Shown here piece after piece: positions 22,648 to 33,168 of a DNA stretch of 64,000 bases; position 1 is the first letter of the stretch; each line of letters begins with the position of its first letter. The DNA lies in contig NC_079516.1 in assembly GCF_000801105.2 (NCBI RefSeq), positions 32,012,790 through 32,076,789 on the forward strand, written 5' to 3'. The notes beneath the pieces were generated by a model. It saw only the letters and a list, made by a program, of their open reading frames with translations, searched no databases and was not told the DNA's origin. This DNA is from Raphanus sativus (Eukaryota; Streptophyta; Magnoliopsida; Brassicales; Brassicaceae). Both the position numbers and the translations under genes were made by a program.

Positions 22648-24570
22648 ATGTTTGGCAACTGCCGGTCATGCTTATGTCTTTTGGATGGGTTTGAAAGTAT
22701 GAGGGATCTTGGAAAGGTGATTATGGTCCTTACAAAACCAAATCCACGTTATGCTCTGCTTACTCAAAAGGTGATGTGTCCACGACCAAGAACAGTGACT
22801 GAGGCACTGCGTCATCCTGGCTGGAACAACGCGATGACAGTGGAGATAGGAAACTGTGAGGAGACAAACACATGGTCTCTGGTTCCCTACAAACCAGGGA
22901 TGAATGTTATTGGAAATGGTTGGGTCTATCGAGAGAAACTAAACGCAGACGGCACAGTGAAATGCTTGAGAGCCTGCTTGGTGGCTCGAGGTAACAGTCA
23001 AGAAGAAGGGATCAACTACTTAGAGACATACAGTCCAGTGGTTCGAACTGCAACTATTAGGACTATGCTTCACATTGCAACAGTTCTGCAGTGGGACATC
23101 AAGCAAATGGATGTAGCTAATGCCTTTCTTCATGGAGATCTCAATGAGACGGTTTACATGTTGCAGCCAAAAGGTTTTGTTGACGAAAAGAAGCCAGATC
23201 ATGTGTGTCTCCTTCACAAGTCTCTCTACGGCTTGAAACAATCCCCGAGAGCATGGTTTGATAAATTCAGCAATTTTCTGATTGAGTTCGGATTCAAGTG
23301 CAGTGTCAAAGATCCTTCACTGTTCATATATACAAAAGGCAAAGATATCATCCTGCTTCTGCTATATGTTGACGACATGCTGCTGACAGGAAATAGTTCA
23401 ACGGTTTTGACCCGTCTGCTAGAAGAACTAAACAAACAGTTTCGAATGAAGGATCTTGGAAGGATGCACTACTTTCTTGGAATTCAAGCAACATTCAACG
23501 ACTCTGGTATGCTTCTTTCTCAAGAGAGCTATGCAAAGGATCTTCTTGCTGTAGCAGGGATGTCAGATTGCTCGGCAGTTGCAACACCATTGCCTTTGCA
23601 GTTGAGTAAAGTTCCTCATCAAGACAAGAAGTTTGAGAATCCGACTTATTTCAGAAGCCTAGCCGGGAAGCTCCAGTATCTGACTCTCACAAGGCCGGAT
23701 CTGCAATACTCAGTCAACTATGTGTTCCAAAAGATGCATGAGCCCACTGTGTCTGATTTTATGCTTCTCAAGAGGATTCTTCGTTACGTGCGAGGAACGT
23801 TATCTTACGGCATAAACATCTCAAAAGATACAGACTTCACGTTGCGTGCCTATAATGACAGTGATTGGGCAGGTTGTCACACCACCAGGAGATCCACCGG
23901 AGGCTTCTGCACTTATCTTGGTTCGAACATCATATCCTGGTCATCTAAGAAACAACCGACTGTATCAAGGAGTTCCACGGAAGCTGAGTATAGGTCGCTT
24001 TCTGAAACAGCATCAGAACTCAGCTGGATGTGCTCAATTCTTCGAGAGATAGGAGTGCATGTGAAACGCACACCTGAGCTCTACTGCGACAACTTATCAG
24101 CTGTTCACTTGACTGCTAATCCTGCTTACCATAAACGATAAAAGCATTTCGAGTTGGACTATCATTATGTGCGTGAAAGGGTGGCTCTTGGTGCTCTGCT
24201 TGTGAAACATGTTCCTGCTCGTCTCCAGCTTGCAGACATATTCACGAAGCCATTGACATTCAAGGCGTTTGATTCTCTTCGTTACAAACTGGGCGTGGAT
24301 TCATCACCCACTCCAAGTTTGAGAGGGGATATTGAAGTTGGAGTCTCAAACGGTGTAGTTTTGAAGAATGATCAGCAGTTGGGCCATGAGATCAAGCCCA
24401 AGACGAAAACCGACTCCAAAGGCCTTAAGTTTGAAACGCCCGGGTCGCAACGTCTCTATCTGCAAAATGAAGACAAGAAACAGAAAAGCAAAGTACAAGT
24501 TCAGAAGATGACGACTGAAGATATTAATGGATTGAAGCTGTCAAATCGTTTTGCAGCCCTTGATCTTTAG
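22648..24570 (+). pseudogene. Ty1/copia pol fragment: reverse transcriptase + RNase H
   Basis: A 497-codon frame (22648-24141) starts within the RT domain: NTWSLVPYKPGMNVIGNGWV, AYSPVV-like TYSPVVRTATIRTMLHIATV, QMDVANAFLHGDL, SLYGLKQSPRAWFDKF, LLYVDDMLLTG (catalytic YVDD at about 23367-23378). RNase H follows: AYNDSDWAGCHTTRRSTGGF, SRSSTEAEYRSL, ELYCDNLSAVHL. A TAA at 24139-24141 replaces a residue in the family motif R(T/S)KH; reading continues as KHFELDYHYVRERVALGALL and LADIFTKPL. The frame then runs on into the presumed 3' LTR. Gag, protease and integrase are absent, so this is a 5'-truncated element. The first 40 residues (22648-22760) are not copia-like. Confidence 0.9.
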
Positions 24571-24732
24571 ACATCACCCAATTGTGCCATCTGTCTTAAG
24601 GCTTAGGGTTTTCAGCTTTGAGTATAAATATATGAACTTTGTAAACATTGCAAATCATTAGAAATGAATGAAGTTCAGTAAAGCTTAAAGCTTCCTTCTT
24701 ATCGTTTCTTGTCAAACTCTAAAACTAGTTAC
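24330..24732 (+). repeat. Probable 3' LTR of the copia fragment
   Basis: A purine tract TTTGAGAGGGGA precedes TATTGAAGTTGGAGTC, where TGTTGAAGT would be expected for a canonical start. A TATA box (GAGTATAAATATATG, about 24620) lies 290 bases in, and the segment may end at ...CTAAAACTAGTTACA. There is no second copy in the window to compare, so both boundaries are estimates. A (GA)n microsatellite follows at 24741-24752. Confidence 0.45.
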
Positions 24733-24752
24733 ACTCTCAAGAGAGAGAGAGA

Positions 24753-25404
24753 GCATAATCCCTAAAGGGTAAGACTTTGGAATTCCAGTCTATTTTTTGA
24801 TTTTTGGTTTTCTTGAACAGTGGGAACTACTAAAGGAAAGTATGAATCGATGTGGGTAGTGGAAAAAGAGGTATTGGAACAGGATTGTTTGTTAACAATT
24901 ACCCAATAAGGAATCTGAAGTTTGAGATGTACAGGATTGAAACGGTGAGACGAGCCTCGAACCTGAAAATATGGGGAGGAGGGAGTGGCTGAAAAAGAAT
25001 GTTAAGGAGGAGGAATATGTGGTTATGAAGGCAGAGGTTGACGTGTTGGAGGTGATGATGAGGAGAAGGAACATGGAGACAGACCTGAGAGGATATGTAT
25101 CAAACCATGCGTTTTTTTCTTTACATTATCTTCTTTTTTCTTCTTTTTTGTTGTCCGAATTGTTTTAATCATCTTATGCTCATTCTGTTTTGTTGTGGTG
25201 TTGCAGTTTCGGGGTTCTAATAAGCTTAATTAATTATGTTAAGTAATTCTTCATTGTTTAGGTTCTAGGTTCTAACGGTATTTTTGTTGTTGAATTGACT
25301 AGATGTTACTAGCATCATGTTAGTTGTTCTCACGAGGTTTTGACTGCATTCAAGAAAAAGCTCAAGTTTTCTGATAACCTAGCATTTTTCTTTGTTACTA
25401 TTGT
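24753..25404. other. Host flank, left of copia insertion; no gene recognised
   Basis: Open stretches near 24870-25160 have no recognisable family. This DNA was continuous with 30264 onward before the copia element inserted; the GCTAT target site is at 25405-25409. Confidence 0.4.
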
Positions 25405-25409
25405 GCTAT

Positions 25410-25550
25410 TAAAATATATTGTAAAGCGTGAGTTTATTCATAGATCAATGTAGGTATTTATACAAAGAGAAGTAGTAAGCTTAGAGAAGAATTGGAACAT
25501 TAACATTCTCCTAAACCCCTAATATATGGAAACTTAGCATTATCCCTTTA
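25410..25550 (-). repeat. 3' LTR of copia element (141 bp)
   Basis: In element orientation it starts TAAAGGGATAATGC and ends CAATATATTTTA. It contains a TATA box (TTTGTATAAATACC on the minus strand, about 25460) and is unusually short for an autonomous copia. It matches 30117-30258 except for one missing T. Confidence 0.95.
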
Positions 25551-25562
25551 CCCCCCCCCCCC
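25551..25562 (-). other. Polypurine tract of copia element
   Basis: CCCCCCCCCCCC on the plus strand, read as G12 on the minus strand after CAACTTGAG, directly abuts the 3' LTR. This is the expected place and composition for the plus-strand primer of reverse transcription. Confidence 0.85.
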
Positions 25563-28500
25563 TCAAGTTGGTAATGACATATCAAGAATTCCCAACTTGG
25601 ACAGCAAGTGATGAAATGTCGGAGTAGGCAAAGCTTTCGTGAGCAAATCCGCAGGCTGATTTCTCGTTGTAATGTGCTTGGTAATAATCAGTTTATCACG
25701 AACAGCATCTCGTACATAGTGGCAATCATTCTCGACATGTTTGGTGCGTTCATGAAACACCGGGTTCTTGGCTATGTGAAGAGCGGACTGACTATCACAA
25801 AATAGTTGCATAGGTTGAGGATGACTGAAGCCGAAGTGAAGAAGAAGACGTTTCAGCCATTTTAACTCGCAAGTTGTGTCTGCCATAGATCTATACTCAG
25901 CTTCAGCTGATGATCGAGACACTGTACGTTGCTTCTTTGTTTTCCAAGAAACAAGAGAATCACCAAGAAGAACGACATATGCACTTAGAGATCAACGGGT
26001 CAGTGGACAAGCAGACCAGTCGGAGTCAGAATACGCAGTAAGACTTAGATTAGGGTCCGAAGAGAGCATAATACCTTGATCCGGACAGCCTTTTAGATAA
26101 CGGACCACACGCAATGCAGCTACCCAGTGATCCTCTAATGGTTTGTGCATGAATTGAGACAGAATGTGGACAATATAATTAAGTTCTGGTCGTGTAAAAG
26201 TCAGATAGATCAGGCGCCCCACTAGACGACGATATTTTCCTGGATCTTCAAGTCGCATTCCTTTTGCCAACGCCAGCTTATGGTTGAGTTCTGTAGGCAC
26301 CGGAGCTGGCTTAGCACCAAGTAAACCACACTCAGTAATGATGTCGAGAGCATACTTCCTTTGAGAAACAAATATTCCCTCAGGACCACGAGCAATCTCT
26401 AAGCCAAGAAAATATTTTAAATTTCCCAAATCCTTCATCTTGAAACATCGGTGCAAGTAATCTTTAAATCTCTGAATAGTAGCTTTATCATTCCCTGCTA
26501 TAATGAAATCGTCCACATAGACCAAAATATGGAGGCAAATATTGGCGTCCATGAAAGAAAACAGAGAGTAATCCTCATAGATTTGAACAAACCCGAATGT
26601 CTTTAAAGCATTGCTGAGTTTGGCAAACCAGCAGCGAGGAGATTGCTTAAGACCATATAAAGACTTACGAAGTCGACAAACTTTAGTTGGATCATCTGTT
26701 TTAAACCCAGGAGGAAGGTGCATATAAATCTCTTCCTCGAGATCACCATGGAGAAATGCATTATGAACATCCATCTGATGCAGCTCCCATCGCTTAGAAG
26801 CTGCAAGCTTTAGAAGAAACCGAACAGTGTTCATCTTTGCGACAGGAGCAAAAGTATCCTTATAATCAAGTCCCTCTCGCTGTCGATTACCTCGAGCCAC
26901 TAGGCGAGCTTTAGGACGTTCAAGTGTTCCATCTGCATTGTATTTATTTGTATAAACCCAACCACAGTCGATAGCTTTCTTTCCAGGCGGTAGATGTGTA
27001 ATGTCCCATGTATGGTTTTCCTCCAATGCCGTTACCTCTGTTTTCATGGCGCCATTGAATCGTGGATCCTTGACAGCCTCTTTAAAATTTTTGGGAATGT
27101 AATCTGTAGTGATCTTTGCTAGAAACGCCTGGTGTTTATCATTAAAAACAGAGGTAGACGAGTAATCAGATATGGGATACAGAGTTTTACCTGAGACCAT
27201 TGGAGAGGAACTCTGATTTTGTGCAGTGTGAACGTGAGAGGGGTATGTAGTTGCAGAGTTAATAAGATAATTCTTCAAGAGAACCGATGGCTTCTTAGTT
27301 CGGTGACCCCGACCAAGAAGATCATGTAAGCCAGGAGACGCGTCTGGCATAGGAGACTGCACCGGTGGTGTAGAAGGAGCAACTGGTGATGTCGGGGCCG
27401 GTGTCTCAACAGCCACAGAGACGTCAGTTGGAACAGTAGGATCTGTAGATAGAATAGGAACTGTAGAAGTAGTATCGGTAGATGGAATAGGAACCGTAGG
27501 AGTAGTATCTGTAGGAGGTATAACAGAGGAGAGAACAGGAACGTCTTGTTGCTGGCTAGGTGTATCAAAGTTTAGCAACCAGTCGTCGATAGGAAGATCA
27601 GTTCGTGAGACTGGAGATGTAACTGCCGAAGATTGATCAATTCCTGGAAACTGATCTTCGAAAAACACTACATCTCGACTGATAATGAACTCTTTAGACT
27701 CCAAGTCATACAGTCGCCAAGCTTTCTTGCCAAAGGGGTAACCGACAAATAAACACTTACGACTTCGAGTGGCAAATTTATCTTTGTTGCGAGGTCTTTG
27801 GTGAGCATAACATAGACATCCAAACACCCGTAGTTGTTCAAATATAGGTGGGCGACCATGAAGAATTTCATAAGGGGTTTTTCCATGAAGCACATTGGTT
27901 GGTGTTCGATTGATTATGTGAGCTGCCGCCAAGATACTTTCTCCCCAAAATTCAATAGGTAAACGAGATTGAAACATACACGCACGAGCCACATTGAGTA
28001 TATGTCTATGTTTTCTTTCCACTCTACCATTTTGCTGTGGAGTATAGGTGCAAGAGGTCTGGTGAACGATCCCGGACTCAACGGAAGTAGGATGAAAGAG
28101 GCATGAATTCGGTTCCATTGTCAGTGCGTATAGTCTTTACTTTCTGGCCAAATTGCCGTTCACTCATGGCGCAAAAATTGCGAAGTAACGATGAAACTTC
28201 TGACTTTTCGAGCATTAGGTATGTCCATACTGCTCGTGAATAATCATCTACTATAGTGAGAAAATAGACAGCTCCACATGAGGATGGTGTACGGTATGGT
28301 CCCCAAACATCGCAGTGGATTAAAGCAAAAGAAGAATCAGCTTTATTAAGACTATCCGGAAAAACTTGACGAGTTTGTTTTGCCTTAAAACAAATATCAC
28401 ACTGAGAATCACTAAAATCTATTTTAAAATTCTGAAACATAGGTAAAGTAGATAAAGCCTTGTAGGATGGGTGCCCAAGTCGACGATGCCACAGAGTTGA

Positions 28501-28957
28501 AGAAGTCTTTGTCTTTGATGCTCCATGAACTCGTGCAACTTTAACCCCCCGTAAAGTAGTAAACCCCCTCACGTTCTTCACCTGCTCCAATCAGAGTCCT
28601 CGAAAAACGGTCCTGTAAAACACACAATGTATCAGTGAATACTGCTATGCATCCAGTTTGTTTTAATAATTTGGACACTGATATGAGAGTGCAATGAAAA
28701 TCAGGAACAAAGAGAACGCCGTGGAGCATGTAATCTTTGCTAAGTCGCAAAGTTCCTTGCTTAGTAGCATGGGAATCACGACCATTAGGGTACGAGACAA
28801 GAGAAGGTGGGATGTCACAGACATCATGTAGTAATGTAAGATCACCAGTCATATGGTGTGATGCTCCTGTATCAATAATAACATCAGTAAGCATTGTTTT
28901 ACCCGACAAACGTTCCGAAGATAGATTGCTTTGCTGGTTTTGTAGTAGTGAGATCAA
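25563..28957 (-). pseudogene. Copia pol: protease, integrase, RT and RNase H, broken
   Basis: Domains in order on the minus strand: protease IIDTGASHHMTGDLTLLHDV (28957-28600); pre-integrase HRRLGHPSYKALSTLPMFQN with zinc residues CDICFKAKQ; integrase core with D in IVDDYSRAVW, D in TIRTDNGTEF and E in PQQNGRVERKH; RT with QMDVHNAFLHGDL, YGLKQSPRCWF and VYVDD-type LVYVDDFIIAGND; RNase H AYSDSDWSACPLTR, SRSSAEAEYRSM, LFCDSQSALHI. Lesions: frameshift near 28555, frameshift near 28090 (within the integrase, after the second D), and a TGA at about 25989 where Arg (CGA) is expected. All catalytic residues I could check are present. Confidence 0.9.
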
Positions 28958-29146
28958 GGAAGCAATTTGATCTGAGTTGATTTGAGGATTATTGTGAGCA
29001 TTGCTTTGTGTAGCATTAACTCTCCCACGGCCACGTCCACGGTTGCTATTGAAGCGGCCACCTCGTCCACGAGATGATGAAGAATTGTTGTTGCGTTGCT
29101 GTTATTGTTCCGTGTACCAGTCGGGGAAGCCATGGACCAAGAAGCA

Positions 29147-30010
29147 TTATGTTATATCGTGACCTGTCCTACCACAATGAGTACAGGTTCGTGAAGGGTC
29201 CCTCGATCGTGGCATTGTAGTTTCCTTCGTGGTAAGAGCATGGTCTTTTGAATGCTCTGTTTTAACAGAGAATCCCAAAGCATCGGAGCGTTGTTCTTTT
29301 GATCGAGTAGATGCCACATTCTGTTCTTCACGAATTACTCGGGAATAAACAATATTAAGGTCTGGTAATGGATCTTCATCTGTGATACGAGACCGTATAG
29401 ACGAGAACCTCGAGTCGTCCAACCCGAACAGAAATTTGTGGACCTTCGCATCTTCTCTTTCTTTCTCGATATCTTTCGCAGCAGCACAAGTGCAAGGTCG
29501 GGTTGTCTTCATGTTCTGCAACTCTTCCCAGAGTTTTGATAGCCGACCAAAGTAGTCTAGAACTGATTGTCCGTCTTGTTTGCAGTTAGTAATCTCGTCC
29601 TGTATCTGATGGAGACGAGTCCCGTTTTTGACAGAAAAGCGGAAGCGTAAGGATTCCCAAAGCTTATGTGCTTCAGGTATATGAGTCACTGTTGATCTGA
29701 GTTTTGGATCAATTGATGTACGTATCCACCCGACTATCATGGAGTTTGCTGCAAGCCATCGTGATAGATCTGGTTCACTGTCGGGTTTTGGAATTGTGCC
29801 ATCAATAAACCCGGTTTTCTGTTTTGCTTGCAGAGAGTTACGTAATTCAGTAGACCATTCAGAGTAGTTGTCTTGTGTTAGAAGAACTGAAGTAATAAGA
29901 GCTCCAGGGTTGGCCGATGGGTGAAAAAAATATGGTGAAGAATCGCTGGAGTTAGCCTGCGTTATTGTTGGAGAAGAAGTAAAAGAAGCTGGCGTATTGT
30001 GCTCAGCCAT
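29147..30010 (-). pseudogene. Copia gag (287 codons, truncated in zinc knuckle)
   Basis: ATG at 30010. The N-terminal SSPYFFHPSANPGALI block and LLTQDNYSEWSTELRNSLQA are the copia gag/UBN2-type start; MIVGWIRTSIDPKLRSTVTH and LWEELQNMKTTRPC follow. The C-terminal zinc knuckle CTHCGRTGHDIT is cut by a TAA where Glu of the CX2CX4HX4C motif is expected; the last Cys follows just after the stop. A second stop occurs before the RGRGGRFNSNRGRGRGR basic tail. Gag would package element RNA into virus-like particles; here the knuckle would be lost. Confidence 0.85.
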
Positions 30011-30104
30011 TGAGAAGAAGTAGAAGTAGAAGTAGTATGTAGAAGGGTTTAATTTATGAGGTAGAAGAAGATCAACAGTAGAAAAATTAGGTTATGAGAT
30101 CTTA

Positions 30105-30116
30105 GCTCTGATACCA
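30105..30116 (-). other. Primer-binding site (initiator Met tRNA)
   Basis: On the minus strand TGGTATCAGAGC, complementary to the 3' end of plant initiator tRNA-Met, lies immediately after the 5' LTR. It is the standard copia primer site and fixes the LTR boundary at 30117. Confidence 0.95.
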
Positions 30117-30258
30117 TAAAATATATTGTAAAGCGTGAGTTTATTCATAGATCAATGTAGGTATTTATACAAAGAGAAGTAGTAAGCTTTAGAGAAGAAT
30201 TGGAACATTAACATTCTCCTAAACCCCTAATATATGGAAACTTAGCATTATCCCTTTA
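30117..30258 (-). repeat. 5' LTR of copia element (142 bp)
   Basis: Promoter LTR of the minus-strand element, with a TATA box on the minus strand (about 30170). It is identical to 25410-25550 apart from one T. Flanked on the right by target-site copy GCTAT (30259-30263). Confidence 0.95.
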
Positions 30259-30263
30259 GCTAT

Positions 30264-30683
30264 GACTTCTCTTCCATCACATGATCTTAGTCGTTTCTTT
30301 ATCTACCGTGAGCTGATTGATTCATGACTTCCTACTTTGTTCATATAGTCTCATATCCAGAAGCTGTCTGATTAAGTTCTTCTACAAATAACTCCCATCC
30401 AAGTATAGCTGTAAGAAATAAACGCTTCTATATTTTTTTCAATGTATGATAGATCCACCACATCTTTTTTTCTTTTGTAACTCTTTCATTCTCTTTTGGG
30501 CATTAGAGGTATTTGGGCACAGTGAGAGAAGATGAAACTTTCAGAATCCTGCTTGAACGAGAACCTCTTTCTGGATTCTCGAACTTCCCTTAGGTTATCA
30601 GAGAATTTCTGAGACACGGATGCCCGCCATTGCCATAAATATGTACAAAGACATGAGTAAAACCACCTCCGAGGTGAACCTCA
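30264..30683. other. Host flank, right of copia insertion; no gene recognised
   Basis: Continuation of the sequence interrupted at 25404. Mixed composition, with no supported coding frame or RNA gene. Confidence 0.4.
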
Positions 30684-30803
30684 ATGAAGGACTGTCACAC
30701 CAAAGTCGAAGGAAAGGGCTGCAGGTTCTGTATGGCTGCTATGTGCGCGGCATGTGTCTTTGAGGTCACACGTGAGACTGGTTATGGCCACTACAGCAAC
30801 TGA
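30684..30803 (+). CDS. Candidate small Cys-rich peptide, 39 aa (hypothetical)
   Basis: ATG at 30684, with an in-frame TGA three codons upstream, so this is the first possible start. The product begins MKDCHTKVEGKGCRFCMAAM and continues CAACVFEVTRETGYGHYSN to TGA at 30801-30803. A basic N-terminus, a C-x2-C...C-x2-C core inside a short hydrophobic stretch and a polar tail give it a vague likeness to plant Cys-rich transmembrane (CYSTM) peptides, but I do not recognise it with confidence. A hAT element begins 17 bases after the stop, so its 3' region is displaced. It may be the last exon of a larger gene or chance. Confidence 0.3.
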   Translation: MKDCHTKVEGKGCRFCMAAMCAACVFEVTRETGYGHYSN

Positions 30804-30819
30804 CACCGTTCCGTCTAAC

Positions 30820-31667
30820 CAGTGCCGGTTCGGATCTTTCTGGCGCCTAAAGCGGACCAAAAAATGTTGCCCCTTTATCTTAAATCTTAACTAAAATTTA
30901 AAATATTTTTAACATATAAGCATAAATAGAAACATCAAAACATAAGTTGTAGCTCATCTTATCTGTTTCTCACTTCCTATTTGCAGTTCACTTAGTTGAT
31001 TTCTAATACTATTTTTAGTCGCATTTTACCCAAATCTGAAAAAACAAAAAGAATAAAAGTTAAATTTATAAATAGAGCAAAACATAGAATGTAATACGCT
31101 AAAATCAACTTTACAGTTTTTATGTTTTCACAAAGTTTCAGAAAATATTTATCCTTATGAGAGTTTTGAGTTTTGTGAATTTTAAAAGTCCCTAACAAAA
31201 TTACAAAAACTTAAAAAAAAGAAAAAAAAATGTCAAAAGGCTTGCATGAAATTCCCATAGATTTATAATGTTCAAAAAGAAAAAAATTCCCATAGAGTTA
31301 TTACGACAAAAGCCATTTACTATGAAACAGTCGAATATAAGTAACTGATAGTTCAAATTAATTATTATACGATCTTTCGTTCATGCCAAAAAAATCCCTT
31401 ATTCATATAGTTAGCAAACCAAAAAGAAAAGAAAAAGAGAAAGAAGTCGTCATTAAGTTGTTATACTTGGAAAAGGAAAAGAAAACTATGATTATCAAAA
31501 AAAGACGGAAAGGTGGGTTTCGAACCTGTTGACCGGAATGATGCAAGGAGGAACTTACAAACACTAGGCTAAAGAGCAAACATGTAAAATATGGCGCCCC
31601 TAAAATACTTATTGTCTCTGGCGCCTAAAGCCCTGGCTTTACGGGCTTTAGCCCAGGGCCGGGCCTG
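30820..31667. mobile_element. hAT element (848 bp) with 8-bp target duplication
   Basis: Flanked on both sides by CGTCTAAC (30812-30819 and 31668-31675), the 8-bp duplication expected of hAT elements. Ends: CAGTGCCGGTTCGGATC on the left, and CAGGCCCGGCCCTGGGC as reverse complement on the right. Both ends are followed by TGGCGCCTAAAGC or GGGCTTTAGGCGCCA motifs. No transposase frame, so it is non-autonomous. The inside is AT-rich apart from a SINE-like segment near 31500-31577. Confidence 0.85.
31500..31577 (-). mobile_element. tRNA-like SINE head inside the hAT element
   Basis: On the minus strand, TAGCCTAGTGT (31571-31561) resembles a Pol III box A and GGTTCGAAAC (31526-31517) matches box B, about 34 bases downstream, preceded by GCTCTT and followed by CCACCTTTCCGTC and T runs. 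This is the layout of a plant tRNA-derived SINE promoter region. The 3' tail and target duplications were not resolved, so the element may be truncated. Confidence 0.5.
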
Positions 31668-31675
31668 CGTCTAAC

Positions 31676-33096
31676 TTCGCTTCACTTAATATCTCAGTTC
31701 GTAGCTCAAGATCTTCTTTCTCTGCTGGTCATCTTCTTACGAGTCATCATAATAATGATATTTTTAATAATTTGAATTATGATTGTATTTCACAGGAAGA
31801 GAAAAAGTTTTTTTCGGAGAAAACTAATTTTTTTTTCAAAGACCGTATTTAAAAAAAAAAAATATACAACCCAATGAACCATGTTTGATAGAACAGACGA
31901 CAAATTCTAACAATTGTATTTGTCATTTAAAAATGATGATGTGTGTATTAAAGGAAATTTAACTACTCAAGTACATAGAACAACAATTACCAAGCTAAGG
32001 TGTGGTTGGTAATTCAATTAGAATTAGAATTACTAGGTATTATTGAGTTAACAAACACGCACATAGAATATTATTGAATAAAAATTAACATACAACAATA
32101 TCTAGATACGAATATATTTGATTTTCTGCATAACTTTAAAACATATTACCTTTTTATAAAATAATAAGTATTAGTGTATGTACCTTCTAAAGCAAAACAA
32201 ATGCTGAAACTTTTTTTTGCTGAAACTATTAGCCTTGGTTAAAATAAAGATTGTAACTATAACATTTTAAATAAAAACATGTAGCTATAATTTGAAATAA
32301 ATTTTGTTACAAGACAAATTTGAAGCAAAATCAAATCTACTAAAATACAAAATAATATGAATATAGACAAAGAAAGAAATACTAATCCGACAAAGAAAGA
32401 AAAAAACATATTTGAATATAAAACATGCATGTACATATCAGAAATAATCAAATTAACTTGAAAAGTTGGGGCAGAATCGTAAGAAAAATTATACTTTAAT
32501 AGTATATATGTGTTTTTAGTTTATTTATTTATAATTCACCCGTCCTACGCGCTTAATTCACCCGTCCTATGTGTTTTTAGTTTATTTATTTATAATTCAC
32601 CCGTTCTACCCGTCCGTCCGATCCCGTCCAAAATAATTAAATAGCAAATTCTTAAGAACAAAAAAAAAGTAAATCCATTAAGATATTATTTCTCATGTTT
32701 ACTCAAACTCCGACCAACATAAATAAATATTAAATTTATTAAATAAATAATTTTATAATTAATTATACATTTTAACTGAAACAAGATTTTAACGATAATC
32801 TATTGTAAAAACTAAATTTAGTAAAAACATGAGATACTCCACTTAAGTATATAATATTAAAGAAAAATATGTGAATTTATTTAACAAAAATAAAATCATA
32901 TTAAACCTTTTAACAATAATCATATTTTTAAAAATAAGAAGTAATATTTATTTTAAAAATTATAATTTTTTTTCAGATAATATAGTTTATTTAGTCTTCA
33001 AATACAATAACATGTACTGAATTTCTATTTTTAAATAATAACTATTTATATAAAATATTTACTCTAATTACAAAAATTATTTGTTAATTCTCATCT
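31676..33096. other. AT-rich stretch, possible Helitron body
   Basis: No gene. At 32531-32625 ATAATTCACCCGTCCTA(C/T)G and TTTTTAGTTTATTTATTTAT recur two to three times. Such CCCGTCC words are common near Helitron ends, and a Helitron 3' end follows at 33097. Confidence 0.4.
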
Positions 33097-33121
33097 CGCC
33101 CGTAGGGCGGGCCGACCCTAG
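33097..33121 (+). mobile_element. Helitron 3' terminus (hairpin + CTAG)
   Basis: CGCCC-GTA-GGGCG forms a hairpin (33097-33109), followed after 8 bases by CTAG (33118-33121) and T. This is the standard Helitron 3' end on the plus strand, so the element body lies to the left. The 5' TC end was not located with confidence. Confidence 0.6.
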
Positions 33122-33168
33122 TTATTTATATTCTTACAACTTGTTTTGTTTATTTGATTATTTTTCGC

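Larger units (their letters stand above)
25410..30258 (-). mobile_element. Full-length Ty1/copia retrotransposon, 4.85 kb, with 5-bp TSD
   Basis: Two LTRs (25410-25550 and 30117-30258) differ by one T indel only. The element is flanked by GCTAT on both sides (25405-25409 and 30259-30263), a 5-bp target duplication. In minus orientation the order is 5' LTR, Met-tRNA primer site (30105-30116), gag, protease, integrase, RT, RNase H, polypurine tract, 3' LTR: copia order. LTR near-identity implies recent insertion, but the coding region has at least three stops and two frameshifts, so it is not autonomous. LTR ends are TA...TA, not TG...CA. Confidence 0.95.
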
